NCBI GenBank assembly: GCA_015501595.1
Contig: JADNRX010000229.1
Span: forward strand, 1-64,000
Reading direction: 5' to 3'
Source of the DNA: Hymenopellis radicata
Taxonomy: Eukaryota; Basidiomycota; Agaricomycetes; Agaricales; Physalacriaceae
DNA length: 64,000 nucleotides
Positions 34,008 through 45,420 of this stretch are shown here, in pieces. The notes below the pieces were generated by a model. It made no database searches and was not told the origin of the DNA. It saw only the letters and a list, made by a program, of their open reading frames with translations. The number at the start of each line of letters is the position of its first letter. Position 1 is the stretch's first letter. The position numbers were made by a program, and so were the translations under genes.

Positions 34008-35540
34008 ATGAGCAGCACCAACAGTACGGCTGGTCTTGACCTGATTACCGGATATCTGGAATGCATCGCCGAGAGCGACCGCGATCCGGATGTCCAAGGG
34101 TACGCTGTGCGTTTATCCAGTAAGTCTTGCATGTTCTTCGAAGATAAGCATCGACCAATCAATTTCAACCAGCCTTCATTGCTAACGTGTGCTTGGGTAC
34201 GTCGTATCATCCTCAATCCCCGCAGGACTGCTCCTAACTGTCTACAGCCATACTAGTGACATGGTCCGCCGAAGACGTGCAGGAATCTGTCTACGTTATC
34301 CTCATCCAGGTTTACACCATCATGCTTGCCACTTTTATTAGCCTGTGGCGGCAGAAACTGTCCATCGCAGACGCGCACTTTGCTTTAAGCCTCACGATCT
34401 CCCCGCTCGCGATCTACTTTATATACAGCACCACGCGCTGGATGTTCAACAAGAGCTCCAACCTCTACTCTCGCCTCGGAAAGTCCCGCAGGATGATAGC
34501 CTTCCTCACCATCTTGATGGTCGTCCAATGGATCGTGCTCGACGCCATTATATACGCTGCCCCAGATCACGTCTTCAAGGGCCAGCGATGTACGTCGGCC
34601 TCCTTAGCCGGGTGGCTTTTCTACAGGATCTTCAAGACGGCGGTGTCCTTGGACTTCAGTTTCTTCTTCATCCCGATCTTCCCGTTCATGTACATCGTGT
34701 ACTCCATTCGCCACATTATGGATATCGTACGGGAGCACAAGCGACACCAGAAGAAGGTGACGAAGTGGAGATTCTTCCGGTTTGTGCAGGTGCCTTGGGC
34801 GTTCATGCGGTCGTGGACGCTGTCGAATTGGTGAGAGTTTCATAACTCCTGGTTTGAGGAAATGAAGACTGAACTTGATGCACTAGGATCGTTGTAACGT
34901 ACTCTCACCGTTGGATGATTTTCCTGTTGGTTCTCATCGCCTATCTAACATGGGCGGGCGGAGTTGGAGTCTGGATCCCGGACTTCACTGCGTATTGGAA
35001 CAACGTACTTGTAACCCTGCGTGAAGACGACGGAAGCACCGCACTTCCGCCAAATAACGCGCATGACGACTTTGATCCGTTTAGTTTCGGTCAGGTATGT
35101 TTGCCTTGCGCCTTCAATTGTACCTACCTCTCTGACGCACGTAGCTTCTCGCAGCAACAGTAGCCCTTCAACCGCTCTTCGAAGTATGCAAGCTAACGGT
35201 CCGCCGGCGACGAGATCTGTGGCGCACGATCGTGTATTACCCGAAATCGCTGTTCAACGGGATTGTCTTCCTCATCACCGGGCACCGTAATCCATGGAAG
35301 CAGATTCTCAAGGAGCGCGAGGAGCGGCGCACACCATTCGACAACGACGCACTTCCTCTGCATTATGACAAGGAGTATGGTTCAGTGGGCCCAGCTCGGG
35401 GACTGTCCACGTTTTCAACATGTACCCAACCAGGTCTAATCCGGATCTCAAACCGAGTTAAAGCAGTGAGCTGCTTCAGCAGTACCGCGGGATTGTCTGT
35501 TGGATTGTTTGGCGGGTTGTTCAAAAGTCATGGTCCTTAA
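34008..35540 (+). CDS. Multi-pass membrane protein of Agaricomycetes, unknown function
   Basis: Exon 1 MSSTNSTAGLDLITGYLECI...DPDVQGYAVRLS ends at a GTAAGT donor. A small exon gives AFIANVCLG. The main exon from ~34253 reads ILVTWSAEDVQESVYVILIQ and ends LSNW at 34830. The next exon (~34890-35094) opens IVVTYSHRWMIFLLVLIAYL, and the last begins LLAATVALQPLFEVC (35145). I count six or seven transmembrane helices and a cytoplasmic charged tail (REHKRHQKKVTK; ILKEREERRTPFDNDALPL). The DPDVxGxxVRxS opening followed by helices is a pattern I associate with lineage-specific membrane proteins in mushrooms. The frame is open under this model. Role unknown. Confidence 0.65.
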
Positions 35541-35548
35541 GCTGATGT

Positions 35549-35982
35549 TTGTCGCCCGCCATTCGTAATATTCGTATACGTTCTTTCGAGCCACACTCCT
35601 TTGTAATATTATCACAATGTATGTCATTTGGTCCGCACACCGTTTGCTACAGCCTACACTATACGAGAGAAATCCATTCCGTGCTCATCCGTGCCGTGAA
35701 CTTAACAACGGAGAGATCGCGCGCGGGAAGGTGCAGCTCTTACATGAAAAGGGTAGAACTATGTCGTCAGGATCTCTGGTCAAACTCTTCGGAAAGAGTC
35801 ATAAAATGCAGTTACTTTACAATCCACTGTAGTTTTTGCTGCATGATGAGGCGGAAGTTTTTGAGATAAATGCAATGCGGTACGGCTACGACAATGAAAA
35901 TAAATACAAGCTGTCCATCCGCAAGTAAAGCCCAGAGCAAAAGAAACCCGCGGTACATAAATATAAGTGAGAAGCATGATGA
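35549..35982. other. Intergenic, no supported gene
   Basis: Short frames only; none shows family features. Confidence 0.5.
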
Positions 35983-36592
35983 CTAGTAGTGCTTTTCCTT
36001 CTCGTGGTGCTTCTCCTTCTCGTCATCGCAGTCCTCCTTCTCGTCGTGTTTATGCTTCTCCTCCTTCTCCTTCCCGTGGTGCTTCTCCTCTCCTTCTCGT
36101 CATCACAGTCCTCCTTCTCGTCCTTATCATGGCGCTTGTACCTCTTGTCGTCCTTGTCCTTCTCTTTCTCGTCGTGCTTGTTCTTCTCCTTCTCGTGGTG
36201 CGTCTCCTTCTCCTTCTCGTCATCGCAGTCCTCCTTCTCGTCGTGCTTGTGGTTTCGGTCGTGCTTGTCCTTCCGGTCGTGCTTATCATCCCAAGTCTGA
36301 ATACGCCGGCGTTAGCGGAAACACGTTAAGCGCAAGGTTATATGCGTACCACCCAAGTCTCCTTGTCCTTGTGTTTAAAGTCCTTATCCTTACGATCCCT
36401 CTCATCGCAATCCTTGTCTTTGTCATCCTTATCCTTGAACTCCTTCTCTTTGAATTCCTTCTCCTTGAACTCCTTGTCATCCCATCTGGCCACCGCGCGC
36501 ACTTTCATGCCTTGGTCAAGTGGCGCCCGTACGGCCGGGGCTGCGAGAGTGATCGCGGAGAGAGCTAAGACGGAGAGGACGTTGACCAACAT
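35983..36592 (-). pseudogene. Secreted Lys/Asp/His-rich protein, copy 1, frameshifted
   Basis: Starts MLVNVLSVLALSAITLAAP, a signal peptide with likely cleavage before AP, then a mature chain of KEFKEKEFKDKDDKDKDCDE type. An intron (GTACGC to TATTCAG) precedes the second exon TWDDKHDRKDKHDR... with repeated HDEKE, CDDEKE and HHEKEK units. The reading ends in HHEKEKHY and a TAG at 35985-35983 only if one base is missing near 36085-36100; in the uncorrected frame the end becomes Arg/Thr-rich. Paralog of the plus-strand gene at 51161-51696. Low-complexity charged secreted proteins could bind metals or cell-wall polymers, but no function is established. Confidence 0.65.
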
Positions 36593-36650
36593 ATTGACTG
36601 AGAGCGGATGACAAGTGGGAACGATGTCGAAAACACCGACAGCTCAGTGC

Positions 36651-36657
36651 TTAAATA
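36651..36657 (-). promoter_or_regulatory. TATA-like box of copy 1
   Basis: The minus strand reads CATATTTAAGCACTGAGCTG about 60 bp upstream of the ATG; the same element with the same spacing stands before the paralog at 51161. Confidence 0.6.
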
Positions 36658-36659
36658 TG

Positions 36660-36910
36660 AGAGTAACGGCAGTCAGCGATGAACAGAGGTTGGGCCGCAA
36701 ACATGCACGTAGGACCGACTGAGGCGTCGAGAACACATGAACATGAACTTGCTTGGCTGCTCTCGTCGAGCCAAGGCTACGTGTTCAGTTCGCTAGTAGG
36801 CAAAGTGTGCGGGCGTGGTAGAAAACACGGCGCCGTCACGTTTGGCCATGAACACCCGGTCACGTCGACTCCAGGATGAGACATTCCAACTAAGCCTTCA
36901 CTGACGTTGT
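36660..36910 (-). promoter_or_regulatory. Upstream region shared with the 51161 paralog
   Basis: The minus strand contains in order AATGTCTCATCCTGG, GTGACCGGG, GAACACGTAGCCTTGGCT, GCAGCCAAGC, ATGTTCATGTG, GACGCCTCAGTCGGTC and CTGCCGTTACTC. The same blocks in the same order precede the copy at 51161. Confidence 0.65.
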
Positions 36911-37191
36911 GGATATAGTCAGCCGTCGACAAGGTCTTGCACCTATGGCTCACTTGAGCAAGAGAGGTCGAAGCTGCCGGAAGTGATAGAACGGACTGAG
37001 GAGGTTGCACAGAGAGCGAGCTTGGCACCGAGAGACACGGGCATACCCAAGCAAATCCTGGCATGATTAGAGACGAAAGGTCGATAGGTCTAGGATGGCG
37101 TGCTATGATATCCACAACGGGTTAAGCATCGCACGCGCTCATGCATAGACGCCCTAGCTAAGCCTTTGTCAATAACACGGTCATAATAACT

Positions 37192-37614
37192 TCATCTGCA
37201 TGCGCCCGTCAATCTCCATCTCGCGGTAGTTATGGATTGGTGTAGAATATACGACGTGACCATGCTTTCGCATGTAGCATCGTCGAGATCGAGATCATCT
37301 TCGACAATAGCATTGGCGAAGACGCCCGAGAACGACTTGGCGCGCTTCAACTCGTTCGAGGGAGCGAACGCGTCGTAGGACTCGGCGAATACGATGGCCT
37401 TCGACTTTGACCACTTCCTAGGTATGGCGCCCCTGAAGCTGGAGCCGCCCGACGAGGCGTTCTTGGGCATGTCCTCCTTCGCCTTCTCCGCAACACGCGG
37501 CGTGGCGGGAGCAATGTGCATGATCCCGACGTCCTTCTTGCGAATGCGGAGCACTACACACGCGTTATGCATAGCCTTGCGGAAGCGGAACGGGGCGGCT
37601 ACGCTGATAGGCAT
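37192..37614 (-). CDS. Hypothetical protein
   Basis: A 140-codon frame (MPISVAAPFRFRKAMHNACV) with Ser/Lys-rich middle and acidic AIVEDDLDLDDATCE. An overlapping upstream frame (37599-37847, PVKIRSSSVRISRTTASFAF) could be a 5' exon. I do not recognise it. Confidence 0.3.
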   Translation of the reverse strand: MPISVAAPFRFRKAMHNACVVLRIRKKDVGIMHIAPATPRVAEKAKEDMPKNASSGGSSFRGAIPRKWSKSKAIVFAESYDAFAPSNELKRAKSFSGVFANAIVEDDLDLDDATCESMVTSYILHQSITTARWRLTGACR

Positions 37615-38060
37615 AGGACCGCGATTTCGGACAGCGACGGCAGAGGTGGAGCCGGCATGGTAGGGCGGATGAACGCGAAACTCGCCGTGGTGCGCGAGAT
37701 CCTGACGCTGGACGAGCGAATCTTTACGGGCAGCTCAGCGGCCTCGAGAATGGGATCATTGGGGTGGCTTTGGGTGAAGATGGGGGGAGGGGAGCGTCGA
37801 TGGGGGGGGCGGGGAAGGTAAGGTGGGGGGGAAGTGGGACAATCCATCGTGCTCTTTGGGTCCTAAGAACGTTGTTGATAACCAACGAGGAAGGGCGCAG
37901 GCCCTGCAGGCTGGAGACTGTCTGCTTGGTGTTGAGCATAATGGAAAACGATAGTTACCGAGTCCCCACTCGCAGGGAGCTGCGGAGCGCGACGGTTTGT
38001 GAGCGTTGTAATGAAACGATCTTTCTCTGAACATGTAACGTTAATTAGACGAGAGCGGAC

Positions 38061-39492
38061 TTGAAAGAAAACATACTACAAACCGTTAAGCAAAAGCGTC
38101 AGGGTTATTCGAAGCCAGTGTACAAAGAAAAGAGAAGTATGAGGAGAAGTGACGGGTGCAGAAATCTTGTGAACGAGTTTGAAGGCTGGAAAGTCGTTCG
38201 CGGTCCTGTAGAGCATATGCTCCACAGTCCACTGACTCTCGCTCTAGCCTTTCCCAATAGCGACAGCGCCACGGCCTCTGTAGGCGACAGAGTTGGATTG
38301 GTAACATCTAGTACGAGTGTGATGTCAGTCAAAGCAGCTGCTAGTTACAGAAAGAGATCTTACTATCAGAAATTGGGATGGAGCTTATGAAGCGAGTCAC
38401 ATTTGGGCCTCCCAAGGCCAAGTCAATGAGTGTCCAGAAGATAATGGGAGATCAAAGTGCACCCGCCGCGCGCTATTAAATTCAAAACCATGATATCGCA
38501 TACCCTATAATATGGGTAATCTCGTATCTGAATAATCATCAATAAGCGCTCGCCCCACCAGAGTAATAAGCATTCACTTACATCCTTTTCAAGCCAAGCC
38601 TACTGTCCGCTCCCAAACCAAGTTCGGTAATAATCGCGCGACGCGGATTATATCCTTTTTCTTACAACGCAGCTCTTCGTCTTCCTCGAAAGCCACGCCG
38701 TTTTTCGAAGACCTATTGGCGGCAATAACACGACGAATCGATCTGAGTCGATCAAATTTGAGAGGAATCCAGTTGGCTATAGGTACAGACCGGCGGAAGG
38801 CGGACGTCCTTGCGGTAGGCGAGGCTCGACCGACCCGACTGGGCTGAAGAAAACATGCATGACATGCATTTGCCGTAGAAATTCTTCTGCGTTGGACATT
38901 GTGGACGCGGTCTTGAACCTACAAAACGCACTTGGTTATAAGGCGTCACAAGTGATTTACACGGTGTGCGAAACACCGGCACCAGGGTATGTCCTAGCAG
39001 TCTGAAGCTGATTGACTCACTGATCATCGACAGTAACCGTTAAATAGAGAGTAGGGGAAAGATAACTTTGCACTGAGTAACGATCCGCCTGCGCGAGAAT
39101 CTGCGCGCGTGGTTAATCCATGCCTACAATCTGTAATAACTAACGTCAGCCTGGAAGATTACGTTCACCCCAAACGCCAGGGAATGCACCTCACCTCACC
39201 CTAACCTTCCGAGCCCTCACCGAGCCCACTGATACATCCTCCGTTCTTTTACGGTGCCCAAAGGAGGAGTCGCTGACGACAAACCCGCCATAGCCGTACG
39301 AAGTTCTCGCTCTTACTATTAGCAATATCGGTGATGTGGGTAAGGGATACGAGCGATGCGCCAGTGCGAAGGTGAAGAGGAAATACAATTTGGGTACATG
39401 TACAGCTAAAAGGTTTGGTGAGCTAAGACGTCCGCAGGAAAATATTGCAGGCACACCATGAATATGGATACAGAACCAATGCATGGGGACGA
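38061..39492. other. Intergenic with one uncertain ORF
   Basis: A 109-codon plus frame at 38061-38390 has no recognisable features. The remainder to the DPH3 stop shows no coding signal. Confidence 0.35.
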
Positions 39493-39872
39493 TTAATGGG
39501 TCTCCGTTGTGGCATCAGAGACGGTAAGCTTTTCCATGGCATCTTCGAACTCATCGCCACTGCTCGTTTCCGAGGATTCTTCCTCTCCATCTTCGTCTTC
39601 ATCCTCTTCCTCCTCCTCCTCGTAGTCTTCATAATCAAGCTACAAATCCCATCAGCTCATAGCATCTTCAAGAACAAGCCCGAACGTACCGGATCATATA
39701 TCACACGGATAATAAGGCTGCAGCTGGGGCACGTCGCAATATCTTCATAGTCCGCCAGCTGCTTTCGAGATATCTCAAAGCGGTCTCCACATGGACAGGG
39801 ATAGTGGTAGACACGCTTATCCGCATCCCATACCATGTCCTCGATCTCGATTTCGTCGTAGTAGGCACCCAT
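39493..39872 (-). CDS. DPH3: Diphthamide biosynthesis protein 3 (CSL zinc finger)
   Basis: Two exons, 39872-39690 and 39639-39493, give 109 residues. The start [20 protein letters not shown] matches the conserved N-terminus of Dph3; an in-frame ATG 18 bp upstream (39890) is less likely. The zinc ligands are in CPCGDRFEI (from residue 26) and [10 protein letters not shown], the CSL-type finger. Exon 2 is an acidic tail ([12 protein letters not shown]) ending TTETH. Dph3 is the small iron/zinc protein that supplies electrons to Dph1-Dph2 in the first step of diphthamide synthesis on elongation factor 2, and it also serves the Elongator pathway. This is the most secure housekeeping gene in the window. 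Confidence 0.93.
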
Positions 39873-39936
39873 GTCGAATAAAAAGAACAAGTTAGCGCAC
39901 GATCATGAAGGTGAAAAGAGAGAGAGCGCCGATTGC

Positions 39937-40185
39937 CTAATGACTCGGCCGACGTCCAAAAGCGGAATGTACCGGATTTTCCTTCCCGCCTCGATCATGT
40001 TCTCCTCCTCCTCGAATGCCAGCCAGGTTCAGATTCCCCATTCGCGCCTCTTTCTCTTTGCCAAATTGTATGCCTCCTGTTGCATTCACGAAGTCTGCCC
40101 CCAGGACCTGTTCACGGCGGAACTCTGCCTCTGAGTCTTCGAGATATGGATTTCGGGGTAGCGGGTCTATGTAGACGCGTTGCAA
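39937..40185 (-). CDS. Hypothetical protein fragment next to DPH3
   Basis: Minus frame containing VYIDPLPRNPYLEDSEAEFR and VLGADFVNATGGIQFGKEKE, with good coding character. The corresponding part of copy B (56143-56230) is disrupted. Its start or partner exon is not clear and I do not recognise the family. It lies head-on to the DPH3 promoter. Confidence 0.35.
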   Translation of the reverse strand: MQRVYIDPLPRNPYLEDSEAEFRREQVLGADFVNATGGIQFGKEKEARMGNLNLAGIRGGGEHDRGGKENPVHSAFGRRPSH

Positions 40186-41306
40186 CCTCAGTAAGAGCCG
40201 CTAGAAAGGGTAAAAAACTGTACTGACATACCACTTTGAAGTTTGACTAAACCGTAACACGGCGAAGATCCAAGGTCAGAAGATTGTCCTTGCATTCTTT
40301 CCATTGACCAACTTGATACCTGCCAGCTCGCCTCTCATCAGAACGGCACGACGTCGCTCCATTCAACACCATATCGGCACGGCTTTCCCCCTTGCGTTTG
40401 TTGCGCGAAAACACGCCGGACCAGTGATCCAATAACACTGCAGTAGCAATCGGTATGTTAATTTAATAACATTCCTTCTCCGTCGTGGTCAGTGATAATA
40501 TGATAGTCACTGAGCGTATCACTGAAGTGAAATTCAGTCTCCTCATCAAGTGCAGTAACGCTTCGTTCGCTGTACTCGTGTGCACTATGCAGTCCATGCT
40601 GTGACGAGAGGCGGTTACAAGGGTTTTGGCGATAAAAATCGAGCGAACACACGTTGACCTGCGCTGTGCCCCGAACAGGCGGTCATGATACTACCGTCTT
40701 CGGAAGGCAGTGCAGTCCCATGAACTACGATTCAACACCGAGCGCCGTCTGGGTCTCGAGTATGGCGCCCGTCTTACCGTTTTTAACGGGTTCGCTCTTC
40801 CGTTCCATTACCGTCAGACCCTCACTCGCACTACAGCTCGTACCTAGGAGCCTCTGGATCCGATCAACCTCATTGGCACAGCACGCCATATCTGGTGTTT
40901 TCCCAGCAGTAACGTCACGAAGCCACGTTCGCCCTACTCGAAGAACATCGAAGGTACTGCGCCGATGTGAACAGTCGCAGTCATAACCTCTTGAGGTAGC
41001 CTCAGAACTATTATTATATTTCGTATTGAATAAAATTTTCCGTCCAGAAAATTGCGCCACACCAACGACACTGTCCGAACTTCGGGGCGCCATTTGCTTA
41101 TAGCACATCGCCTGCGTGTTTCCATTGCATAAAATGGTACCCCCGCCTTATCTGCGCAGTCGCGCGCTTTGACTGGCCGTTTATGGTGGGCCGGATGCCA
41201 TTGTTCGCTGTTTATGGAGTCACGTGACCGAATTCCTACAAACGGGGAACTGGCCTTTGTTATCTCTTAGCTTTATCCACGACCATACCCCTCGCCCTCA
41301 TCCGCC

Positions 41307-42066
41307 ATGGCCCCGGTCAAGTTCACATTTACCTGGAACGAAAAGTCAGGCATGGACAAAGCGCCGTCGAAGCATACTTTGTTCAGCGAAGCACAGAAGA
41401 GGAAAGAGCGTCCGTGGATAGACCTTGATTGGCCTCGTCTTACCCCGGACGATAAACAATATTGGGAGACTGTGGGGCTAGCGTTAAGAGGGCGTTCAAG
41501 GAGGCGAAGACTGCGGCGATGAGGCAAGGGCTGAGGCATGCTACAGTGTATTGGCAAGTTCCAGCGTACACCGACGCGTCTGCTACTCCGCAACAGCTCT
41601 CCGCGTCTTACACTATCTCATCGAACCCAGAGCCTTCCTTGGGGGAATCGCAGCCGCGGCCAGCTCAAGGCAAAGGTGCAAATCACTACCGCGAGAGACC
41701 TATTGTACCTCTACCCCAGAGAAGGGCGCCCCGACCGCGACGTCCCCACCCTGTTTACCTGCGTCGGTGTCCACACCACATCCCGACGTGACAAAGGAAC
41801 CGTCTCCCCACACTCCACAGAAGTCACGTCAGTCGGAACCTCGACGCAAGAAACCTATCTCTCCTCGTGAGCCACAGGCCGCCGCCAGGCCGATTGAAGA
41901 AGAAAACTTTTTCTTGATGGGCTCGAATTTGAACGACGAGGAGGATGAAGGGAAGCCGCTGAAGGAAGAAAGCGAGTACTCGGAAGAGCAGAAGAGCCGG
42001 AGGATGATGCATCTCCTCGCTACATGGGATTCTAACGTTGATCCCGCTCTGATGCTGTTTTCGTGA
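41307..42066 (+). pseudogene. Hypothetical gene, copy A, two frameshifts
   Basis: Starts MAPVKFTFTWNEKSG. The frame breaks near 41477 (after DDKQYWETVG) and again near 41733 (after QRRAPR), where copy B shows one extra base each time. The end FLMGSNLNDEEDEGKPLKEE... to LLATWDSNVDPALMLFS is in the third frame. The protein has an N-terminal ~90-residue conserved part, a Ser/Pro-rich middle with PHTPQKSRQSEPRRKKP (nuclear-localisation-like), and an acidic end. Family unknown. The tRNA-Lys gene follows about 300 bp downstream on the other strand. Confidence 0.65.
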
Positions 42067-42352
42067 AGGTAGTCGGGTTTTGAATTGAGGATTCAGTGAT
42101 GTACGCTGTTTTATGTACCTGTTTATTTCGCATAGGTTTTAGGTGTTTATGTGTCTTGTAAATTACTTCCACTTGGGTTTATGTATGAAGTGTTGTATTA
42201 ATCTGACTCTACTCAATGGTTTTCGAATTGAAGGTGCTTGGTTCTTCAAATAGACATACGTCTGTTAGCTACAGAACGCAGAAAACTGAATTTCACACCC
42301 TCGCGCATGCGGCGTCCGCAATGAATATTTCAAAAACATTCTCTCGAGATTC

Positions 42353-42360
42353 AAAAAAAA
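42353..42360 (-). terminator. Pol III terminator of tRNA-Lys 1
   Basis: Run of eight T on the minus strand, 6 bp after the discriminator base. Confidence 0.85.
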
Positions 42361-42366
42361 TGTATT

Positions 42367-42454
42367 AGCCCACCGCGAGGGTCGAACTCGCAGCCTTCAG
42401 ATGTCCGCACTATCAGTAAGAGTCTGACGCTCTATCCGATTGAGCTAGGCGGGC
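42367..42454 (-). tRNA. tRNA-Lys(CUU), copy 1, with 14-nt intron
   Basis: Acceptor arms GCCCGCC and GGTGGGC pair fully; D-arm GCTCAATCGGATAGAGC; anticodon stem TCAGA/TCTGA with loop CTCTTA holding CTT; T-arm GCGAGTTCGACCCTCGC; discriminator T. A 14-nt intron, CTGATAGTGCGGAC, lies one base 3' of the anticodon, the standard site. Its mature sequence is identical to the two other copies. Its 3' end is the predicted primer of the Ty3/Gypsy element at 1-20379. Confidence 0.95.
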
Positions 42455-42472
42455 GACGTGTGGCGTAGTTTA

Positions 42473-42707
42473 CTGTAGTGTTACGACCCCATGTTCATGG
42501 GGTGTTACGCGTTATGATCGTGAACTAACAGTTTGTTAGTTCACTCAGTGCAATTACCATAAAGGAGCGGCGGCGCGAGCCGCCGCTCCGAATTGCTGTT
42601 TTGAGCCTCCTGACAAATTTGCAGTGTTATGCGTTATGGTGTCCATATTAGTTCAGTTCACGGCCCGATGTTACGCGTTACGTGAACATCGGGTCGTAAC
42701 ACTACAG
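42473..42707. mobile_element. 235-bp MITE with TA duplication, 16 bp from tRNA-Lys 1
   Basis: Termini CTGTAGTGTTACGACCC and its inverse match at all but one of 25 positions; TA flanks at 42471-42472 and 42708-42709. Inside are the perfect palindromes GGAGCGGCGGC-GCGA-GCCGCCGCTCC and GTGAACTAACA-GTT-TGTTAGTTCAC, and three GTTACGCGTTA-like repeats. It inserted just upstream of the tRNA 5' end and is absent beside tRNA copies 2 and 3. Confidence 0.85.
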
Positions 42708-42709
42708 TA

Positions 42710-44516
42710 CTCAACGTCTAAATTTCGGCCTAAGAACCAAGAGATGGTCTCATTGTTTATTGCTTCACCCAATGTCTCACATACTAGTAGTATCTAAAAG
42801 GCTTTGAGTGGACGACACCCATAGTCGTCAACGACTGAAACTATAAGGCATCGTAGTGCTGTTCAACCCGCGTGATTAATGAGCATCGACACTGCATGGG
42901 AAAAGTCCAGCTAGCAGAACCCAGGGCTTTAGAAACATCGGTCCTCCCGACTGTCAACGGAACACTGGCACAACATGAGCGCTGCGGGAAGACTTATCAT
43001 TATGGCAATCAACTCTGCCAGATCATTTCGACGAGCGTTGTCTCAGTCAACCAGTGACTCAAGCACCACATCTAATTCCGAGCAATGACAGTTTTCTGTG
43101 CACAAAGGTAACAAAAGGCGCAGCACGGGAAAACGAGACAGCAACTCGTCTGTCAATGGAAAAACACTGCTCCATTCGGGGCTAAGTAGTAGCCCCGAAT
43201 CATGGCAGGTACTTGAGGTGTTTCGCTGATAATATGCACCAGCTCCTCGATAATGCCGACCAGCACTTGGAAATCGAAAGAATTGGCGCCCAACTTGACG
43301 GCTGCACGTATGCGCGAACAAAAGCGGGCACCAGAGGGCTGAAAAGAAGGATGCTCGGCGTTTTCTCCAGCTCTATCATATCCGAAACGGTGATCGGACC
43401 GCGCATTTTGATAATCGTTTGGGTAAGAGCGCAGACGGTAATTGTCATCGAGCAGCACTCTATCAATTGCAACTATGAAATACTGCAGCTGGCTGTCTCA
43501 CGGGGTGCCAGCGTAGAGAACAGTCACGGGAAGCGGCCACGAGCAAATGAAACTTGTCGCGGTTTTTCGAAGGCGGTAGTACAATAACAAGGAATCATGG
43601 CAACGCTGCGGCACCAACATCTCTAGCCCCGGATCCCAGTATACAATGCCGATGACGGACCGCCCAGCAAAATCGATGTTTGATACCTGAGTGACCAGTA
43701 TGATCCAGCAGTCGATTGAAAGCAGCGCAGAAAGAGAGACCTGCCACCACTGATGGCAACCGTTCGATTCGGTAGCGAAGTTTCTGTACGAACGGCCACG
43801 AACAATCCTACTTTGTTCGCCCGAGAGATCAAGGTCAAGTTCCTAACGGCGGAGGTGGTGGTGGCATTGGTTCATGTTCAAGTTGGTGACGACTGCTCGG
43901 CAGGTGCCGGCATACGCTCGGCTTTCACCGTCGGTCCTTTGTTGCCTCCATCGATGGTACTTATGTGTCGTCGTGTCCATACGCATCTCGTCAAGTCCAG
44001 TCTGGAATTTCGCTTTGCTTCATGTTATCAACCCTCTCAGTCTCTCGCTTCTGCTGTATTCGGGTCGCGGACCAGGAACTACACCGACTGTAGTAACCGT
44101 GCGGTCCACACCATCACTGAACCGTCTGAATCCAGAGCACAGCCGTGCTGATTCTTGCTTTCCGTACCAAAATCTATATGTCGGAACAGGTTTCTGTCGT
44201 AACGAGACTCCATTGGACCCCTATTCGGACCTATCTGTGGCTTCAAGAGGCGCAATCTCAGTGCAACCCGTGACTGGGCAAGTAAACAATGTCATGACGG
44301 CCATATGCATAACTGTAGGATGTACTCGCGACGGCGGGAGTGTCAATACGGTTCCGTTGGTCATGGCTTCAAGGTAAGATTGAGTGCAGTCAGACTATAA
44401 AACCTGCATGCAATTGGTCTGGTACTTCCTCATCTCCTCAGGTCTCTTATTCTACAGTCCCTTACAACTCTTTAATCTTACATCTCTCAAACGCAAACTC
44501 CTGGCCACTAGTCGAA
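42710..44516. other. Duplicated region without clear gene
   Basis: Colinear with roughly 59300-61224 in copy B. Frames such as 43153-43458 and 43200-43472 (minus) have some coding character but no family I know and are not kept intact in copy B. Confidence 0.4.
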
Positions 44517-45020
44517 ATGTGCTGCCTTCGCCAGTACGTTTAGCCGTGAAGTTTCTCGAGGACAACGACGCTCATGTCTCTTTCCAGAGTTCGTAATGTG
44601 TACACCAAGTGTGGTCACGGAGTGACTCTGGTATGTTTTCTTCTCCCGACCGTCTTCGTTCAGTAGCTCATGTTTCCAATTAGCCGGATGAAATGGTACT
44701 AGACCGCCGCATCCTCGCACACTTCTCGCGTTGACATTCTTGGGCTTCAGATCAACTGCGAGAACTCCAAATGTCGCTGGAGTCCCTTCCATCCGGCGAC
44801 GTGCAAGCCACCCAGCTGCCTCACGACTTGCAAGCAGTAGTGGTCATTAACCTTATTGCTCAGACTATAAACTGACATACATGTTACACTCCAGCAAGAC
44901 GTTCCCTCAGCAATACAGTACGTCACATCTTCTTCCCTCCCTGTATTCCTCTCAGCCATAACAGGTCCGCAAATCGATGCGTTCTGCCCCGCTTGCGCTC
45001 GTCAGCAACAGCAGCAGTAG
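44517..45020 (+). pseudogene. Small Cys-rich protein gene, copy A, splice donor lost
   Basis: Six exons by comparison with copy B: 44517-44539, 44588-44630, 44684-44695, 44751-44839, 44895-44917 and 44965-45020, 81 residues. It reads MCCLRQYV, then VRNVYTKCGHGVTL, PDEM (12-nt microexon), INCENSKCRWSPFHPATCKP, PSCLTTCKQY, KTFPQQYSP and QIDAFCPACARQQQQQ. The Cys pairs (KCGH, CENSKC, TCK, CPAC) suggest zinc binding and belong to a family common in mushrooms with no known role. After TACGT the intron should begin GT as in copy B but reads TT, so exon 1 cannot be spliced as in B. The alternative GT two bases earlier puts exon 2 out of frame. Confidence 0.65.
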
Positions 45021-45264
45021 TAGAACCAGACGGCGCCACTGATCATGACTCATGAGCGTGCACTTGACTCGGAGTCCGTTTACTAATTTACCTTACACTT
45101 CATTTAATTCGTTTGTACACTCGGTTTGATTTAGATTACTTAGATTAAATACATGCTGAGTCTTATTGTCTGATTTGACATGATACTACATATTTTCTGC
45201 ATGCGGGCGTAGTACATCCATGCGCCATGAATACAGTATCTCAAAAACATTCCTGTTGGAATTC

Positions 45265-45270
45265 AAAAAA
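45265..45270 (-). terminator. Pol III terminator of tRNA-Lys 2
   Basis: Six T in a row on the minus strand, downstream of the tRNA 3' end. Confidence 0.8.
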
Positions 45271-45277
45271 CTGTGCT

Positions 45278-45365
45278 AGCCCACCGCGAGGGTCGAACTC
45301 GCAGCCTTCAGATGTCCGCACAATCAGTAAGAGTCTGACGCTCTATCCGATTGAGCTAGGCGGGC
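45278..45365 (-). tRNA. tRNA-Lys(CUU), copy 2, with 14-nt intron
   Basis: Same mature sequence as copies 1 and 3; the intron reads CTGATTGTGCGGAC, one base different from copy 1. Its 5' flank (45366-45530) resembles that of copy 3, not that of copy 1, which carries the MITE. Confidence 0.95.
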
Positions 45366-45420
45366 GGTATGTGGCGCAGTTTGCTTGACCTCTAGACAGT
45401 CTCGACGGGCGGCCACTTTT

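Larger units (their letters stand above)
39945..45420. repeat. Segmental duplication, copy A
   Basis: Colinear in direct orientation with 55112-61763. Anchors: 39958/55118 (CCAAAAGCGGAA); 40069/56160; 40230/56300; 40621/56738; the decayed gene 41307/57399; tRNA-Lys; 42950/59380; 43030/59480; and the Cys-rich gene 44517/61225. Differences include a ~930-bp insertion in copy B, a MITE in copy A, and an extra tRNA-Lys at the end of copy A. Confidence 0.8.

Noticed and set aside
35967..36329. Long hydrophobic frames (Leu/Val/Phe-rich) on the plus strand
   Set aside because: They are the antisense of the Lys/Asp/Glu/His-rich secreted-protein exon; the codon pattern explains them. The same holds for 51409-51703 minus.
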